DNA of 64,000 nucleotides. Source: Pseudomonadota bacterium (lineage in GTDB: Bacteria > Pseudomonadota > Alphaproteobacteria > Caulobacterales > Caulobacteraceae). Below, in pieces: positions 33,585 through 41,693 of the stretch. A model generated the notes under the pieces. The model did no database searches. It had not been told where the DNA came from and saw only the letters and a list, made by a program, of their open reading frames with translations. The stretch covers positions 62,001 to 126,000 of the forward strand of contig JAFECT010000008.1 in NCBI GenBank assembly GCA_018241995.1, in the 5' to 3' direction. Position 1 is the first letter of the stretch. Each line of letters begins with the position of its first letter. The translations under genes and the position numbers were made by a program.

Positions 33585-34646
33585 CTAGCGCTGAGCCACG
33601 CGAACCTTCTGGCCTTCGTTGACGTAGGACTGGCCGACCGTGATGACGCGGACGGCGCCGGTGAGGCCGGAGACCCAGACGCCGTCGGCGGTCTCCTCGA
33701 TCACCTTGACGGGAGCGAACAGCACCTTGCCGGCGTCGTCGACGTAACGGACGCCCTGGCGGCCGTCGGCGTTCAGGACGATGGCGGTCACCGGCACCAG
33801 GTGCGCCGCGCCCGCACCGGCCTCGATGCGAACGTCGGCTGACAGACCCGCACGCACCTGCGCGCCCGGATTGCGGGCCACGATCTCGACCCGGTAGGTG
33901 CGGGTCGTGGCGTCCGCGTCGTGGGCGACGTAGCGCACGGTGCCGCGGATCACCTGGCCGTCGACGAGCTTGGCGGTCGCCTGGGCGCCGGTGCGGATGC
34001 GCGCGGCGTCGTTCTCGCTGACGTCGCCAACCACCAGCAGGGGATCGAGCTCGATCACCGTACCGCAGGGCTGGCCGGGCGAGAGGTAGGCGCCGACCTC
34101 GGCGTCGCGGTGGTCGAACACCCCGGCGAAGGGGGCGCGGATGTTCATCTGCTCCAGATTGACCTCGGACGCGCGCACGCTGGCCGAGGCCTGGTCGAGG
34201 TCGGCCTTGGCGGCCAGCACCTGGGTGGGGGAGCGGAAGCCCTTGGCCTGCAGCTGCTGCGAGGCCTGGTACTGCAGCTCCATCGAGCGCAGCTTGGCCT
34301 TGGACTGGTCCAGCGAGGCCTGGCGCGCATCGACCTCCTGGCGGCAGAGCAGCTGGCCGGACTTCACGAAGGTGCCTTGCAGGACCGGCGTGGCGGAGAC
34401 CACGCCGGCGGTGGCGGCGCGCACCTGCACCGAGCGCGGCGCCTGGGTGCGGCCCCTGACGGTGACCGCGTAGGGCCGGGTCTGCTCAGGCGTCAGGGCG
34501 ACCTGGACCAGGGTGGCCTCATTGCCCTTCTTGGCGGGCGCGGCCTCGGCCTTCTTGTCTCCGCCCATGACGGTGCGCAGGCCGAAGTAGCCGAGCACCA
34601 CCACGACGATGACGGCGACGAAGATGTGTGAGCGCCTGATCTGCAT
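33585..34646 (-). CDS. RND efflux periplasmic adaptor (membrane fusion protein)
   Basis: 353 residues from ATG 34646 (MQIRRSHIFVAVIVVVVLGYFGL, one membrane anchor); in-frame starts upstream exist but lack a ribosome site, and the chosen one is weak too. The typical order follows: lipoyl half 1 (RGRTQAPRSVQVRAATAGVV), alpha-hairpin coiled coil (about 115-175, RQASLDQSKAKLRSMELQYQ), lipoyl half 2 (IRAPFAGVFDHRDAEVGAYL), and beta-barrel domains. It links the RND permease to a TolC-type channel. First gene of the two-gene operon. Confidence 0.9.
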   Translation of the reverse strand: MQIRRSHIFVAVIVVVVLGYFGLRTVMGGDKKAEAAPAKKGNEATLVQVALTPEQTRPYAVTVRGRTQAPRSVQVRAATAGVVSATPVLQGTFVKSGQLLCRQEVDARQASLDQSKAKLRSMELQYQASQQLQAKGFRSPTQVLAAKADLDQASASVRASEVNLEQMNIRAPFAGVFDHRDAEVGAYLSPGQPCGTVIELDPLLVVGDVSENDAARIRTGAQATAKLVDGQVIRGTVRYVAHDADATTRTYRVEIVARNPGAQVRAGLSADVRIEAGAGAAHLVPVTAIVLNADGRQGVRYVDDAGKVLFAPVKVIEETADGVWVSGLTGAVRVITVGQSYVNEGQKVRVAQR

Positions 34647-35130
34647 TTCTTTTGACTCGACCCCGAACGCCCTGCGCGATGCGGGCGTATGCATGAGGCG
34701 GGAAGTGTCGCCGGCGGATGCGCCGCTCAAATGAATTCGCGGTAAGGCGACAGAGGCGCCGACGCTGGAAACTCAAGGGTTTCAGGAACAAGCGGGCCGC
34801 CGAAGGGCCGGCTTAAATTTGCGTAATGTGTAGACGTGCGGCGAAAACCTGGTCGCAAGATCGGCAGGATTGCATCCATGCAATCGTTTGGGCGGCCGGC
34901 GGGGGTGCGGCGGAATGTACCGGCCCCAGCCTGCATGACCCGAGCGCGCAGGCAGGAAAACTCAGCATTTTCAATGCGAGGGGCTCGCGAAGCGCCCGCA
35001 TAGTGAACAGTTGTTTACTATGAATATACTTAAACCATGTGTGTAATACGATCCATTAAGCAGCGTCACGCAAGATGGGGACGTCAAACATTTGGAGGCG
35101 GTCTCTTGGACTGCCAGGAGAGAGGACCCC
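34647..35130. other. Regulatory region between the RND operon and the Flp pilin gene
   Basis: Nearly 500 bases without a convincing gene. The left part must hold the RND promoter (AT-rich GGCTTAAATTTGCGTAATG near 34810-34828). A dyad GATTGCA-TCCA-TGCAATC is at 34868-34885. The right part (34995-35060) is AT-rich, contains TTAAACCAT (near 35031-35039) and CATTAAGC (near 35054-35061), both similar to CtrA half sites, and probably carries the pilin promoter. Confidence 0.45.
34868..34885. promoter_or_regulatory. Inverted repeat GATTGCA-N4-TGCAATC
   Basis: Two perfect 7-base arms around a four-base spacer, about 220 bases upstream of the RND adaptor start. It could be an operator for a repressor of the pump. 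No regulator gene lies beside the pump, which is unusual. Confidence 0.4.
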
Positions 35131-35295
35131 ATGCGTAAGTTCATCGACCGTTTCATCGCCGACGAATCCGGCGCCACCGCCATCGAGTACGGCCTGATCG
35201 CCGCCCTCATCGCGGTCGTGATCATCGGCGCCCTGCAGGCGCTCGGCGGCAACCTGAAGACCAAGTTCACCTCGGTTTCGACGGCGCTCCAGTAA
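35131..35295 (+). CDS. pilA: Flp-family type IVb pilin
   Basis: 54 residues from ATG 35131 with GAGAGG upstream. The short leader MRKFIDRFIADESG is followed by the Flp pilin core ATAIEYGLIAALIAVVIIGALQ. The prepilin peptidase cuts after the Gly before the AT/IEY segment, leaving the E-Y pair of mature Flp pilins. Such pilins build Tad/Flp pili for adhesion. The cpa/tad assembly genes are not adjacent, so this is either a stand-alone pilin or a second copy. A strong terminator follows. Confidence 0.9.
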   Translation: MRKFIDRFIADESGATAIEYGLIAALIAVVIIGALQALGGNLKTKFTSVSTALQ

Positions 35296-35334
35296 GAGTT
35301 CCAGTTCCGCGTTCCGGCGTCGTCCGGAAGAGAT

Positions 35335-35367
35335 GGCCGCGCCCGCAGGGCGCGGCCATTTTCTTTT
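35335..35367 (+). terminator. Intrinsic terminator after the Flp pilin gene
   Basis: GGCCGCGCCC-GCA-GGGCGCGGCC is a perfect ten-pair stem with a three-base loop, followed by ATTTTCTTTT. It lies 40 bases after the pilin stop. Confidence 0.92.
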
Positions 35368-35387
35368 GCGCACACCCGAGCGCTTTG

Positions 35388-35495
35388 TTGCATGCATGCA
35401 AACAACGGCCGGGCGGTTGGAGCCCGATATCCTCAAATGGAAGCGAGGGATGGGTAATGTCGCCAAGTGGCGACAATCTAACATCGAACATGTTC
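35388..35495. promoter_or_regulatory. Cluster of three perfect palindromes
   Basis: TTGCATGCATGCAA (35388-35401), TGTCGCCA-AG-TGGCGACA (35458-35475) and GAACATGTTC (35486-35495). Each could be a dimeric regulator site; together they precede the cupin gene by 200-300 bases. The last is reminiscent of GAAC/GTTC-type SOS boxes but lacks their spacing. Confidence 0.45.
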
Positions 35496-35696
35496 ATCGA
35501 AATTGATGCATGAATGTTTGGTAATGCCTGCGTCACCGCAATTGACGCCATCGTATGACTGATCTGTTCTAGGGCGACGCGCGGACGGCGCAGGCGTCTG
35601 AACTTGAGGGCAGGGCATGGTCGGCGTTGGGCGGAAACGGGGGCGGCGCGTTGCGCCACGCTCGAAGCGCTCAGGCGCCGGCGGGAGCGGCCCGCG

Positions 35697-36887
35697 ATGA
35701 TCCTGCGCGAAGCCGAAGCCATCCTGCAGGATGTCCTGGGCGACACCCCGCTCGACACCTTCCTCGACGACATTCTGGGCAAGCGGTTCCTGAAGGCGGA
35801 CGGCAAAGGCGGCGCCCTGCGCGCGGCCATGATGGGTCAGGACGCGGAAGCGGCGATCCTGGCCGACTATGCGCGCCTGGCGCCCAAGATCGGCTATCAC
35901 GCGCTCAAGGCCTCGGGCCCGGCGCCGGAGATCGGGCCGGTGGCGGACGCCGGCGCCTTCAAGGCCAAGGTCGAGGCTTTCCACGCCAACGGCTACACCG
36001 TGCGCCTGCCGGAAATCCGCAGCCTGACGCCCGAACTCGACCGCTTCGTGCGGGCGCTGGAACTGGTGTTCCATCAGCCGGTCAAGGCCGAGGCCTTCTG
36101 GAGCCGGGGCGACGCGCGCGCGCCGGTCCATCACGACGACTACGACATCATCGTGGTGCAGATCCGCGGGCGGAAGCGCTGGTTCATTTCGACTGAACCA
36201 AACCCGCTGCCCAACGCCTGGAAGTCGGTGTTCGACGGGCCGCCGGAACTGGGCGCCCACGAGGTGATCGAGGTCGAGCCCGGCGACCTGCTCTATCTGC
36301 CGCGCGGGACCAAGCACTGCGTCGACGCCATGGCCGATTCCATCCACGTCTCGATCGGCTTTGTGCCCCTGACCCTGCGCGAGGCGGTGATCGCCTGCCT
36401 GGACCACCTGTCGGATTTCGACCGGCCGTTGCGCGAACCAGTGGGCGCCCGCCTGGCGGCGCAGGTGGCGCGCGGCGAGTTCGGTGAGCTGCCCGAGCGC
36501 ATCCGCGGGGCGGTGGAGCAGCTGACGCGGGCCGTGGCCTCCGAGGGCTTTGTGGCCGACGCCCTGCAGCGGCGGTCCTCGCGCGCCATTGGCGACATGA
36601 CCAAGCTGAAGCCGGTGCTTCCGTCCGCGCCGCTCACGGCGGATACGCAGGTGAAACAGAGCCCGCTGGCGGTGGCCCACCTGTCCGGCGGCGCGGGGCG
36701 GGTCGATTTCGCCTATCCGGGCGGCCACCACTACATCCACGCGGGCGTGACCGAGGCCCTGGCCTTCATGGTGGGCGCGCCGGAGTTCCGGGTGCACGAC
36801 ATCCCCGGCGCCATGGGCCACGACGTGCGTTTGGCGCTGGTGGAGAAGTTCGTGACCACCGGGTTCCTGCAGGTGGTGGAAAGTTGA
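35697..36887 (+). CDS. Cupin/JmjC-type Fe(II) oxygenase
   Basis: 396 residues from ATG 35697 (GGGAG nine bases upstream). The double-stranded beta helix is between about 120 and 225. The Fe ligands read as H-x-D in APVHHDDYDIIVVQIRGRKRW near residue 145 (quoted: VHHDDYDI) and the distal His in LYLPRGTKHCVDAM near residue 205. This is the arrangement of ribosomal-protein hydroxylases (RoxA/YcfD, MINA53). The C-terminal half resembles the dimerisation and winged-helix part of these enzymes. 2-oxoglutarate-dependent hydroxylation of a protein is likely; the target is not evident. Confidence 0.85.
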   Translation: MILREAEAILQDVLGDTPLDTFLDDILGKRFLKADGKGGALRAAMMGQDAEAAILADYARLAPKIGYHALKASGPAPEIGPVADAGAFKAKVEAFHANGYTVRLPEIRSLTPELDRFVRALELVFHQPVKAEAFWSRGDARAPVHHDDYDIIVVQIRGRKRWFISTEPNPLPNAWKSVFDGPPELGAHEVIEVEPGDLLYLPRGTKHCVDAMADSIHVSIGFVPLTLREAVIACLDHLSDFDRPLREPVGARLAAQVARGEFGELPERIRGAVEQLTRAVASEGFVADALQRRSSRAIGDMTKLKPVLPSAPLTADTQVKQSPLAVAHLSGGAGRVDFAYPGGHHYIHAGVTEALAFMVGAPEFRVHDIPGAMGHDVRLALVEKFVTTGFLQVVES

Positions 36888-36979
36888 GCCGTCGCAAGGA
36901 TCGTATCGCGGCTCTGGGCGTATAAGCTTGGGCGCTGTATTCAGCGTCCCGAGCCAACCCAGCGGCAGGAGCCCGACTG

Positions 36980-37318
36980 ATGCCTACCCAAGCCACCAAG
37001 GAAGCGGGCGACGCCCTCAAGGACCTGGACCAGGTGCGTCGTGAGGCCGTCGAGACGCTGCGCAAGGACGCCGAGGCCATGGTGGCCGACGCGCGCGCCT
37101 CGATGAACGAGGCCGGGGCCGTGCTGAACCGCGCCGCCAAGCTGCTGCGCGAAGAGGCGGAGACGCGCGCCCGCACCCTGGCCACCGACGCCCGTGCGCG
37201 CGCCGAAGCGGCAACCGATACGCTGAGTCAGGAAGTGCGCGAACGCCCGCTGACGGCCATCGCCTGCGCCGCCGGCGCAGGCCTGCTGCTCGGCATGCTG
37301 CTGGCGCCGCGACGCTAG
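36980..37318 (+). CDS. DUF883/YqjD-like membrane-anchored protein
   Basis: 112 residues. A long amphipathic, Ala/Glu/Arg-rich helix (about 5-85) ends in RERPLTAIACAAGAGLLLGMLLAPRR, quoted in part as RERPLTAIACAAGAGLLLGM. The ERPLT sequence followed by a glycine-rich C-terminal membrane helix and two Arg is the mark of ElaB/YqjD/DUF883 proteins. Relatives in E. coli are inner-membrane anchored and bind stationary-phase ribosomes. Single gene. Confidence 0.8.
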   Translation: MPTQATKEAGDALKDLDQVRREAVETLRKDAEAMVADARASMNEAGAVLNRAAKLLREEAETRARTLATDARARAEAATDTLSQEVRERPLTAIACAAGAGLLLGMLLAPRR

Positions 37319-37598
37319 GCCTTCCGGCTCAGGCGGCGGTCCTGCGTCGTCGCCCGAGTTCGGTCACGACCACCGGGGCCATCTCGAATCCCAGGCTCAG
37401 GCCGCGTCGTGCTCGGCGTGGTCCTGCAGCGCCGTGCCGAGCGTGCTCGACAGGGCTTGCGGCGTCTCGCGTAGCGGCAAGCGATACGCCGCCCATTGCG
37501 ACCTTAGACACGATTCAAGGTGAGAACCGCGGCGAGGGCGACTAGGTTCGCGGCCGTGGGAACGGCTTGGCCGCGTGACGGTCCGGGGAGGAATAGGA
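37319..37598. other. Gap with a possible gene-end remnant on the minus strand
   Basis: On the minus strand a frame ending at a stop near 37400 reads WAAYRLPLRETPQALSSTLG and TALQDHAEHDAA, which looks like a real C-terminus, but it has no start or upstream continuation. It may be the relic of a lost gene. The right end contains the ribosome site of the beta-propeller gene. Confidence 0.3.
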
Positions 37599-38645
37599 AT
37601 GCGTCGTTTGTTGATCGGGGCCGCGATGCTCGGCCTTTGTGGGTTCGCGCCCGCGGCCGGTAGCGCCGGGCATCACGTGGAGGCCAAGGTCGCGCCTTCG
37701 AGCGCACCCTACGCGGTGACCGGCGCGATCGCTGGCAACGATGGCGGCTGGGACTATGCGACGATCGACCCGGGTGCGCGCCGGTTCTATCTGAGCCACG
37801 CGGACAGCGTCTTCGTCATCGAACTCGACACCGGCAAGGCCATCCCTCACGTCGGCGACGCGCCGCACGGGCACAAGGTCATTCCGCTCGACGGCGGCAA
37901 GGTGTTGGCGGTGACGGCGAGCGGCGACAATTCGCTGCGCTTCATCGACGCCCAGTCAGGCGCGACCCTGGCCTCCGTTCCCACGGCCGCCGGTCCGGAC
38001 TCGGCGCTCTACGACCCGAAGTCGGGCATGATCCTGGTGGCCGCCCACCGAGCCGGGGAGGTCGACATCATCGACCCGCGCACGCGCAAGGCCGCAGGGT
38101 CGATTGCGGTCGGCGGCGCGCTGGAGGAGTTGGCGGCCGATCGCTCCGGTCATGTGTTCGTCGCGGTCGAGGATCGCAACGAGGTGGTCGAGCTCGATGT
38201 GGCGAAAAAGGCGGTTGCGCGCCGCACGAAGCTGGCCGGTTGCGACGGCCCGACCGGCCTGGTCTACGCGGCCAGGGCCCATGCGCTTGTCGGCGCCTGC
38301 GACGGCGCCGCGGCTGTGATCGATTCGAAGAGCCTGAAGCTCGAAAAGCTGGTCCCGATCGGCAAGGGGCCCGACGCGGCGCTCTATGACGATGTGCGCG
38401 GCACGGTCTTGATCCCCTGCGGCCAGACCGGCGACCTGGCGGTGCTGTCGGCCCGTGCGCCCGGCAAGGTGAGCCTGATCGCTCGCGTGCCCACCGAGAA
38501 ATCCGCCCGGCTCGGCGCTCTGGATCCGCGCACGGGCAAGGTCTACCTGCCCACCGCCCGCTTCCTCCCGCCCGCCGCCGGCCAACGCCGGGGCGCGATG
38601 GAGCCCGGCTCCTTCCGCGTGCTCGTGGTCAGCCCGAAGAGCTGA
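37599..38645 (+). CDS. Secreted YncE-like beta-propeller protein
   Basis: 348 residues from ATG 37599, with GGGGAGGAATAGGA just before. A signal peptide (MRRLLIGAAMLGLCGFAPAAGSA) exports it. About six blades follow, each with a D-P-x-x-x pattern: WDYATIDPGARRFYLSH, VIELDTGKAIPHV, RFIDAQSGATLASV, IIDPRTRKAAGSI, and so on, as in YncE or surface-antigen-type propellers that present a binding surface. No catalytic motif. Periplasmic; partner unknown. Single gene. Confidence 0.85.
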   Translation: MRRLLIGAAMLGLCGFAPAAGSAGHHVEAKVAPSSAPYAVTGAIAGNDGGWDYATIDPGARRFYLSHADSVFVIELDTGKAIPHVGDAPHGHKVIPLDGGKVLAVTASGDNSLRFIDAQSGATLASVPTAAGPDSALYDPKSGMILVAAHRAGEVDIIDPRTRKAAGSIAVGGALEELAADRSGHVFVAVEDRNEVVELDVAKKAVARRTKLAGCDGPTGLVYAARAHALVGACDGAAAVIDSKSLKLEKLVPIGKGPDAALYDDVRGTVLIPCGQTGDLAVLSARAPGKVSLIARVPTEKSARLGALDPRTGKVYLPTARFLPPAAGQRRGAMEPGSFRVLVVSPKS

Positions 38646-38689
38646 GCCTCGCGGGCCTGCGCCCGAGAGCGCCGAGCGCCTCTCGGGCG

Positions 38690-39517
38690 TCAGGTCTTCG
38701 GCGCCGCCTCGCCAGGGTGGCGCCCCGCCTTCTGAGGCAGCAGCAGGATCAGGGCGACCACCGCAACGACCAGGATGGCGCTGGCGACGGGCCGGCTGAC
38801 GGCCAGGCCGCCCTGGTCGTGCGGCTTATCGAAGAAGTCCCCGACCGTGGCGCCCAGGGGCCGGGTCAGGATAAACGCCGCCCAGAACAGCAGGACGCGG
38901 CTGATCGAGGTGAACCAGTAGAGCAGCGCCAGCCCCAGCAAGCCGGCGCCGAACACCGCTGCGCCGCCCAGGTACCCGAGCCCGCTGTCCGCGGCCCAGT
39001 CCCCCAAGGCCGTGCCCAGCGTCTGGGAGAAGGTGATGGTGATCCAGTAGAAGATCTCCTGGCGCGGCCCGGTGATGGTGTTGACCGACACGCTGCCCAA
39101 CATCAGTCGCCACGCAACCAGCGAGATCAGCACGCAGCCCAGCAGCACCAGCGAACCGCCCACGTAGCCGATGCCCAGCGAGCGGTCGCAGAAGTCGGCC
39201 AAGGTCGTGCCGAAGGTGGTGGAGGCGATGATCGCCGCCCAGTAAAGCCAGGGATTGAACCGTTTCGCCCGAATCTGCAGGCCGGCCAGCACCACCAGCG
39301 CCAGGCCGAAGATCGCCGTTCCCGCCAGATAGCCGTTGATCCCGGCCTTGCCTGCCTCGTCCGTCGTCTCGCCGAGCCATGTCATCGACACCGCGTCGCC
39401 CGCGGTCTCGCCCAGGGTGGTGCACAGGATCTTGATGATCCAGAAGCCCAGCGTAACCGCCGGGACCTTGGTCAGGGCCTCGGCGAGACCCTGCGACTTG
39501 GCAGACCTGTCCATCAT
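38690..39517 (-). CDS. DUF347 (COG4705-type) membrane protein
   Basis: 275 residues, about eight hydrophobic segments. The sequence is a fourfold internal repeat with the DUF347 mark T-L-G-x-x-x-x-D: TLGETAGDAVSM (about 35), TFGTTLADFCDRSLG (about 105), TLGTALGDWAADSGLG (about 170) and PLGATVGDFFDKP (about 230). Each is preceded by a hydrophobic helix ending in W/I-x-x-K or similar. The repeated acidic residue in the membrane suggests an ion or metal transport function, but none has been shown to my knowledge. Confidence 0.85.
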   Translation of the reverse strand: MMDRSAKSQGLAEALTKVPAVTLGFWIIKILCTTLGETAGDAVSMTWLGETTDEAGKAGINGYLAGTAIFGLALVVLAGLQIRAKRFNPWLYWAAIIASTTFGTTLADFCDRSLGIGYVGGSLVLLGCVLISLVAWRLMLGSVSVNTITGPRQEIFYWITITFSQTLGTALGDWAADSGLGYLGGAAVFGAGLLGLALLYWFTSISRVLLFWAAFILTRPLGATVGDFFDKPHDQGGLAVSRPVASAILVVAVVALILLLPQKAGRHPGEAAPKT

Positions 39518-39737
39518 TGACTCCTGGGTACGCTGCTCGCTCGAGGTGCACCGTGGCTCGCGGCCGCGTCAACATCGGAATGTTTGGGGGCCGGTCGGGA
39601 TCCAGGGCCGCGGCCGTTGATCGAGCACTCACCGCGATCGGCGCCGCACTGACGGCGTGACGGGCCATGGCCATCGCCTGGGCTCTGGGTCACCGCGCGC
39701 GCAAGGCGCCAACGATGCAAGAGGAAAAGCCGGCGAG

Positions 39738-39812
39738 TGGCTCCGCGGGTAGGATTCGAACCTACGACCAGCCGGTTAACAGCCGGCTGCTCTACCACTG
39801 AGCTACCGCGGA
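39738..39812 (-). tRNA. tRNA-Asn (anticodon GTT)
   Basis: The minus strand folds as a complete cloverleaf. Acceptor TCCGCGG pairs with CCGCGGA; discriminator G and the encoded CCA follow; the D arm is GCTCAGTGGTAGAGC; the anticodon stem CCGGC/GCCGG encloses loop TGTTAAC-like sequence with anticodon GTT; the T arm is TAGGTTCGAATCCTA. Length 75 with CCA. Confidence 0.97.
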
Positions 39813-39914
39813 TCAGGTCGCTCGAAGGAGGCGGCGTATAGCAGGCGCTTCGGCGCAGATGCAAGGCTTCAAAACGCCGCTTCGACGTTGAATTTCATCC
39901 GGTAGCGCTTGGAC

Positions 39915-39942
39915 GAAAAAAAGCCCGGCGCGGAGCCGGGCT
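39915..39942 (-). terminator. Orphan intrinsic terminator reading on the minus strand
   Basis: AGCCCGGC-N5-GCCGGGCT forms an eight-pair stem; on the minus strand it is followed by a run of eight T (39922-39915). No minus-strand gene lies upstream of it (the next gene at 40076 is on the plus strand), so it would end an unannotated transcript, perhaps a small RNA starting near 39970-40000. Confidence 0.7.
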
Positions 39943-40008
39943 GTATGAAGTTCGGTGATGGTGGGGTGTCTCCGAGAAGAAGACGGGTCCTGATTGCGAC
40001 CGATTTGG

Positions 40009-40023
40009 TTAATGCGGCCTTAA
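40009..40023. promoter_or_regulatory. Full CtrA-type box TTAA-N7-TTAA
   Basis: TTAA-TGCGGCC-TTAA, the exact spacing of a CtrA site; on the minus strand it reads TTAAGGCCGCATTAACC. It is 53 bases before the alcohol dehydrogenase start and about 67 bases upstream of the orphan terminator on the other strand, so it could act on either. Confidence 0.65.
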
Positions 40024-40075
40024 CTTCGATTGACGCCCCGTTGACGAAATCCCCGTGGGGTCGGAAGGGGAGGCC

Positions 40076-41230
40076 ATGAGCGGTTTCACCTTCGAGACGA
40101 CGCCCTGGGTGGTGTGCGAGGACGGCGCAGCGGCGCGGCTGGGGCGCTACGCTTCGGACATGGGCCTGAGCCGGGCCATGGTGGTGACCGACCCCGGCTT
40201 CCGCGCCACGGGCCTGTTGGAGCCGGCGGTCGAGAGCCTGTGCGAAGCGGGGGTCGAGCCGATCATCTTCTCCGATGTCGAGGCCGATCCGCCCGAGGCC
40301 AGCATCGAGGCGGCCGTCAGCCTGGCGCGGGCCCAGCGCGTGGACGGGGTGATCGGCTTCGGCGGCGGCTCCTCGATGGATACGGCCAAGCTGGTGGCCC
40401 TGCTGGCCGGCTCCGGGCAGGCGGTGGCGGATGTCTATGGCATCGACGTCGCCAATGGCCCGCGCCTGCCGCTGATCCAGGTTCCGACGACCGCCGGCAC
40501 CGGCTCGGAGGTCACGCCCATCGCCATCGTCACCACGCCCTCGGACGAGAAGAAGGGCGTGATCTCGCGCCTGCTCTATCCCGACCTGGCGCTGCTGGAC
40601 GCCACCCTGACCATGGGCCTGCCGCCGGCGGTGACGGCGGCGACGGGAGTGGACGCGATGGTCCACGCCATCGAGGCCTATACGACCAGGCACAAGAAGA
40701 ACCCCGTCTCCGACGCCCTGGCGCTGAAGGCCCTGGCCTTGCTGTCGGGCGCGATCCGGCGGGCGGTCAAGGACGGCGCCGATCTGAAGGCGCGGCGCGA
40801 CATGCTGCAGGGCGCGATGCTGGCGGGCATGGCCTTCGCCAACGCGCCGGTGGGGGCGGTGCACGCCCTGGCCTATCCGCTGGGCGGGCGGTTCCACGTG
40901 CCGCACGGGCTGTCCAACGCCCTGGTGTTGCTGCCGGTGCTGGAGTTCAACCTGCCGGCCGCCGAGGGGCTTTACGCCGAGCTCTACGAGGCGGTAGCGC
41001 CGGCCGGGGCAAAGCCTTCCGCCAATGCGGCGGCGCGGGCCTTCTTCGAGGCCATGCAGGCGATCGTGGACGACATGCCGATGGCGCGGCGCCTGCGCGA
41101 CGTCGGGGTCGAGGAGGCGGACCTGGACATGCTGGCCGACGACGCCATGAACGTGCAGCGCCTGTTGGTGAACAACCCGCGCGAGGTGACCCGCGCCGAC
41201 GCGCTGGCCATCTATCGGAAGGTGCTGTGA
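40076..41230 (+). CDS. Iron-containing (type III) alcohol dehydrogenase
   Basis: 384 residues from ATG 40076 with GGAAGGGGAGG upstream. The nucleotide-binding half has GVIGFGGGSSMDTAKLVA near residue 100 and PTTAGTGSEVTPIAIV. Metal ligands follow the family pattern: Asp in ATGVDAMVHAIEAY (D and H near 190-195) and the two His in NAPVGAVHALAYPLGGRFHVPHG near 260-280 (quoted: GAVHALAYPLGGRFHVPHG). It oxidises an alcohol or reduces an aldehyde with NAD(P)H in the cytosol. It overlaps the thioesterase gene by four bases, so the two probably act in one pathway. Confidence 0.92.
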   Translation: MSGFTFETTPWVVCEDGAAARLGRYASDMGLSRAMVVTDPGFRATGLLEPAVESLCEAGVEPIIFSDVEADPPEASIEAAVSLARAQRVDGVIGFGGGSSMDTAKLVALLAGSGQAVADVYGIDVANGPRLPLIQVPTTAGTGSEVTPIAIVTTPSDEKKGVISRLLYPDLALLDATLTMGLPPAVTAATGVDAMVHAIEAYTTRHKKNPVSDALALKALALLSGAIRRAVKDGADLKARRDMLQGAMLAGMAFANAPVGAVHALAYPLGGRFHVPHGLSNALVLLPVLEFNLPAAEGLYAELYEAVAPAGAKPSANAAARAFFEAMQAIVDDMPMARRLRDVGVEEADLDMLADDAMNVQRLLVNNPREVTRADALAIYRKVL

Positions 41231-41676
41231 GCCGCCCCCCAAACCCTAGGCCTCCGGCCCCGGGCCGAGAGGCCTTCGCCCACTTCACCGGGCTCGACAC
41301 CCGCTGGATGGACAACGACGTCTATGGCCACGTCAACAATGTCCAATATTACAGCTACTTCGACACGGTTGTTAATCGCTGGTTGATCGAGCAGGGGGTG
41401 CTGGACCCGGCCGTGAGCCCGGTCATCGGCCTGGTGGTGGAGACCCGCTGCGCTTACTTCGAGCCGCTGAGCTTCCCGGAGCGCGTCGAGGCCGGGATGC
41501 GGGTGGCGCACCTCGGCCGATCCAGCGTGCGCTACGAGATCGGCCTCTTCCGCTCAGGCGCCGAGCGGGCCGCCGCAGCGGGGGAGTTCACCCACGTCTA
41601 CGTGGATCGTGCGACGCGGCGCTCGGTGGAGATACCGGATGCCGTGCGGGCGGTCTTGCAGACGCTGGTTCGATAG
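41227..41676 (+). CDS. 4HBT (hotdog) acyl-CoA thioesterase
   Basis: 149 residues from GTG 41227, which overlaps the preceding stop as GTGA. DTRWMDNDVYGHVNNVQYYS near residue 25 is the 4HBT signature with the catalytic Asp (D in WMDND), as in YbgC/FadM. The rest (VIGLVVETRCAYFEPLSFPE, GRSSVRYEIGLF) follows the hotdog fold. The first 18 residues are Pro-rich and probably disordered. It releases acids from acyl-CoA in the cytosol; coupling to the dehydrogenase suggests turnover of an alcohol/aldehyde-derived acyl compound. Confidence 0.9.
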   Translation: MSRPPNPRPPAPGREAFAHFTGLDTRWMDNDVYGHVNNVQYYSYFDTVVNRWLIEQGVLDPAVSPVIGLVVETRCAYFEPLSFPERVEAGMRVAHLGRSSVRYEIGLFRSGAERAAAAGEFTHVYVDRATRRSVEIPDAVRAVLQTLVR

Positions 41677-41693
41677 CAAGGCGACTGGCGCCA

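Larger units (their letters stand above)
35296..35696. other. Gap with a terminator and three palindromes
   Basis: Four hundred bases between the pilin and the cupin gene. Besides the terminator at 35335-35367 it holds three perfect palindromes at 35388-35401, 35458-35475 and 35486-35495 in a relatively AT-rich stretch. No coding frame looks real. Confidence 0.55.

Noticed and set aside
34826..35023. 65-residue open frame between the RND operon and the pilin gene
   Set aside because: No ribosome site, no recognisable composition, and it covers the likely promoter elements.
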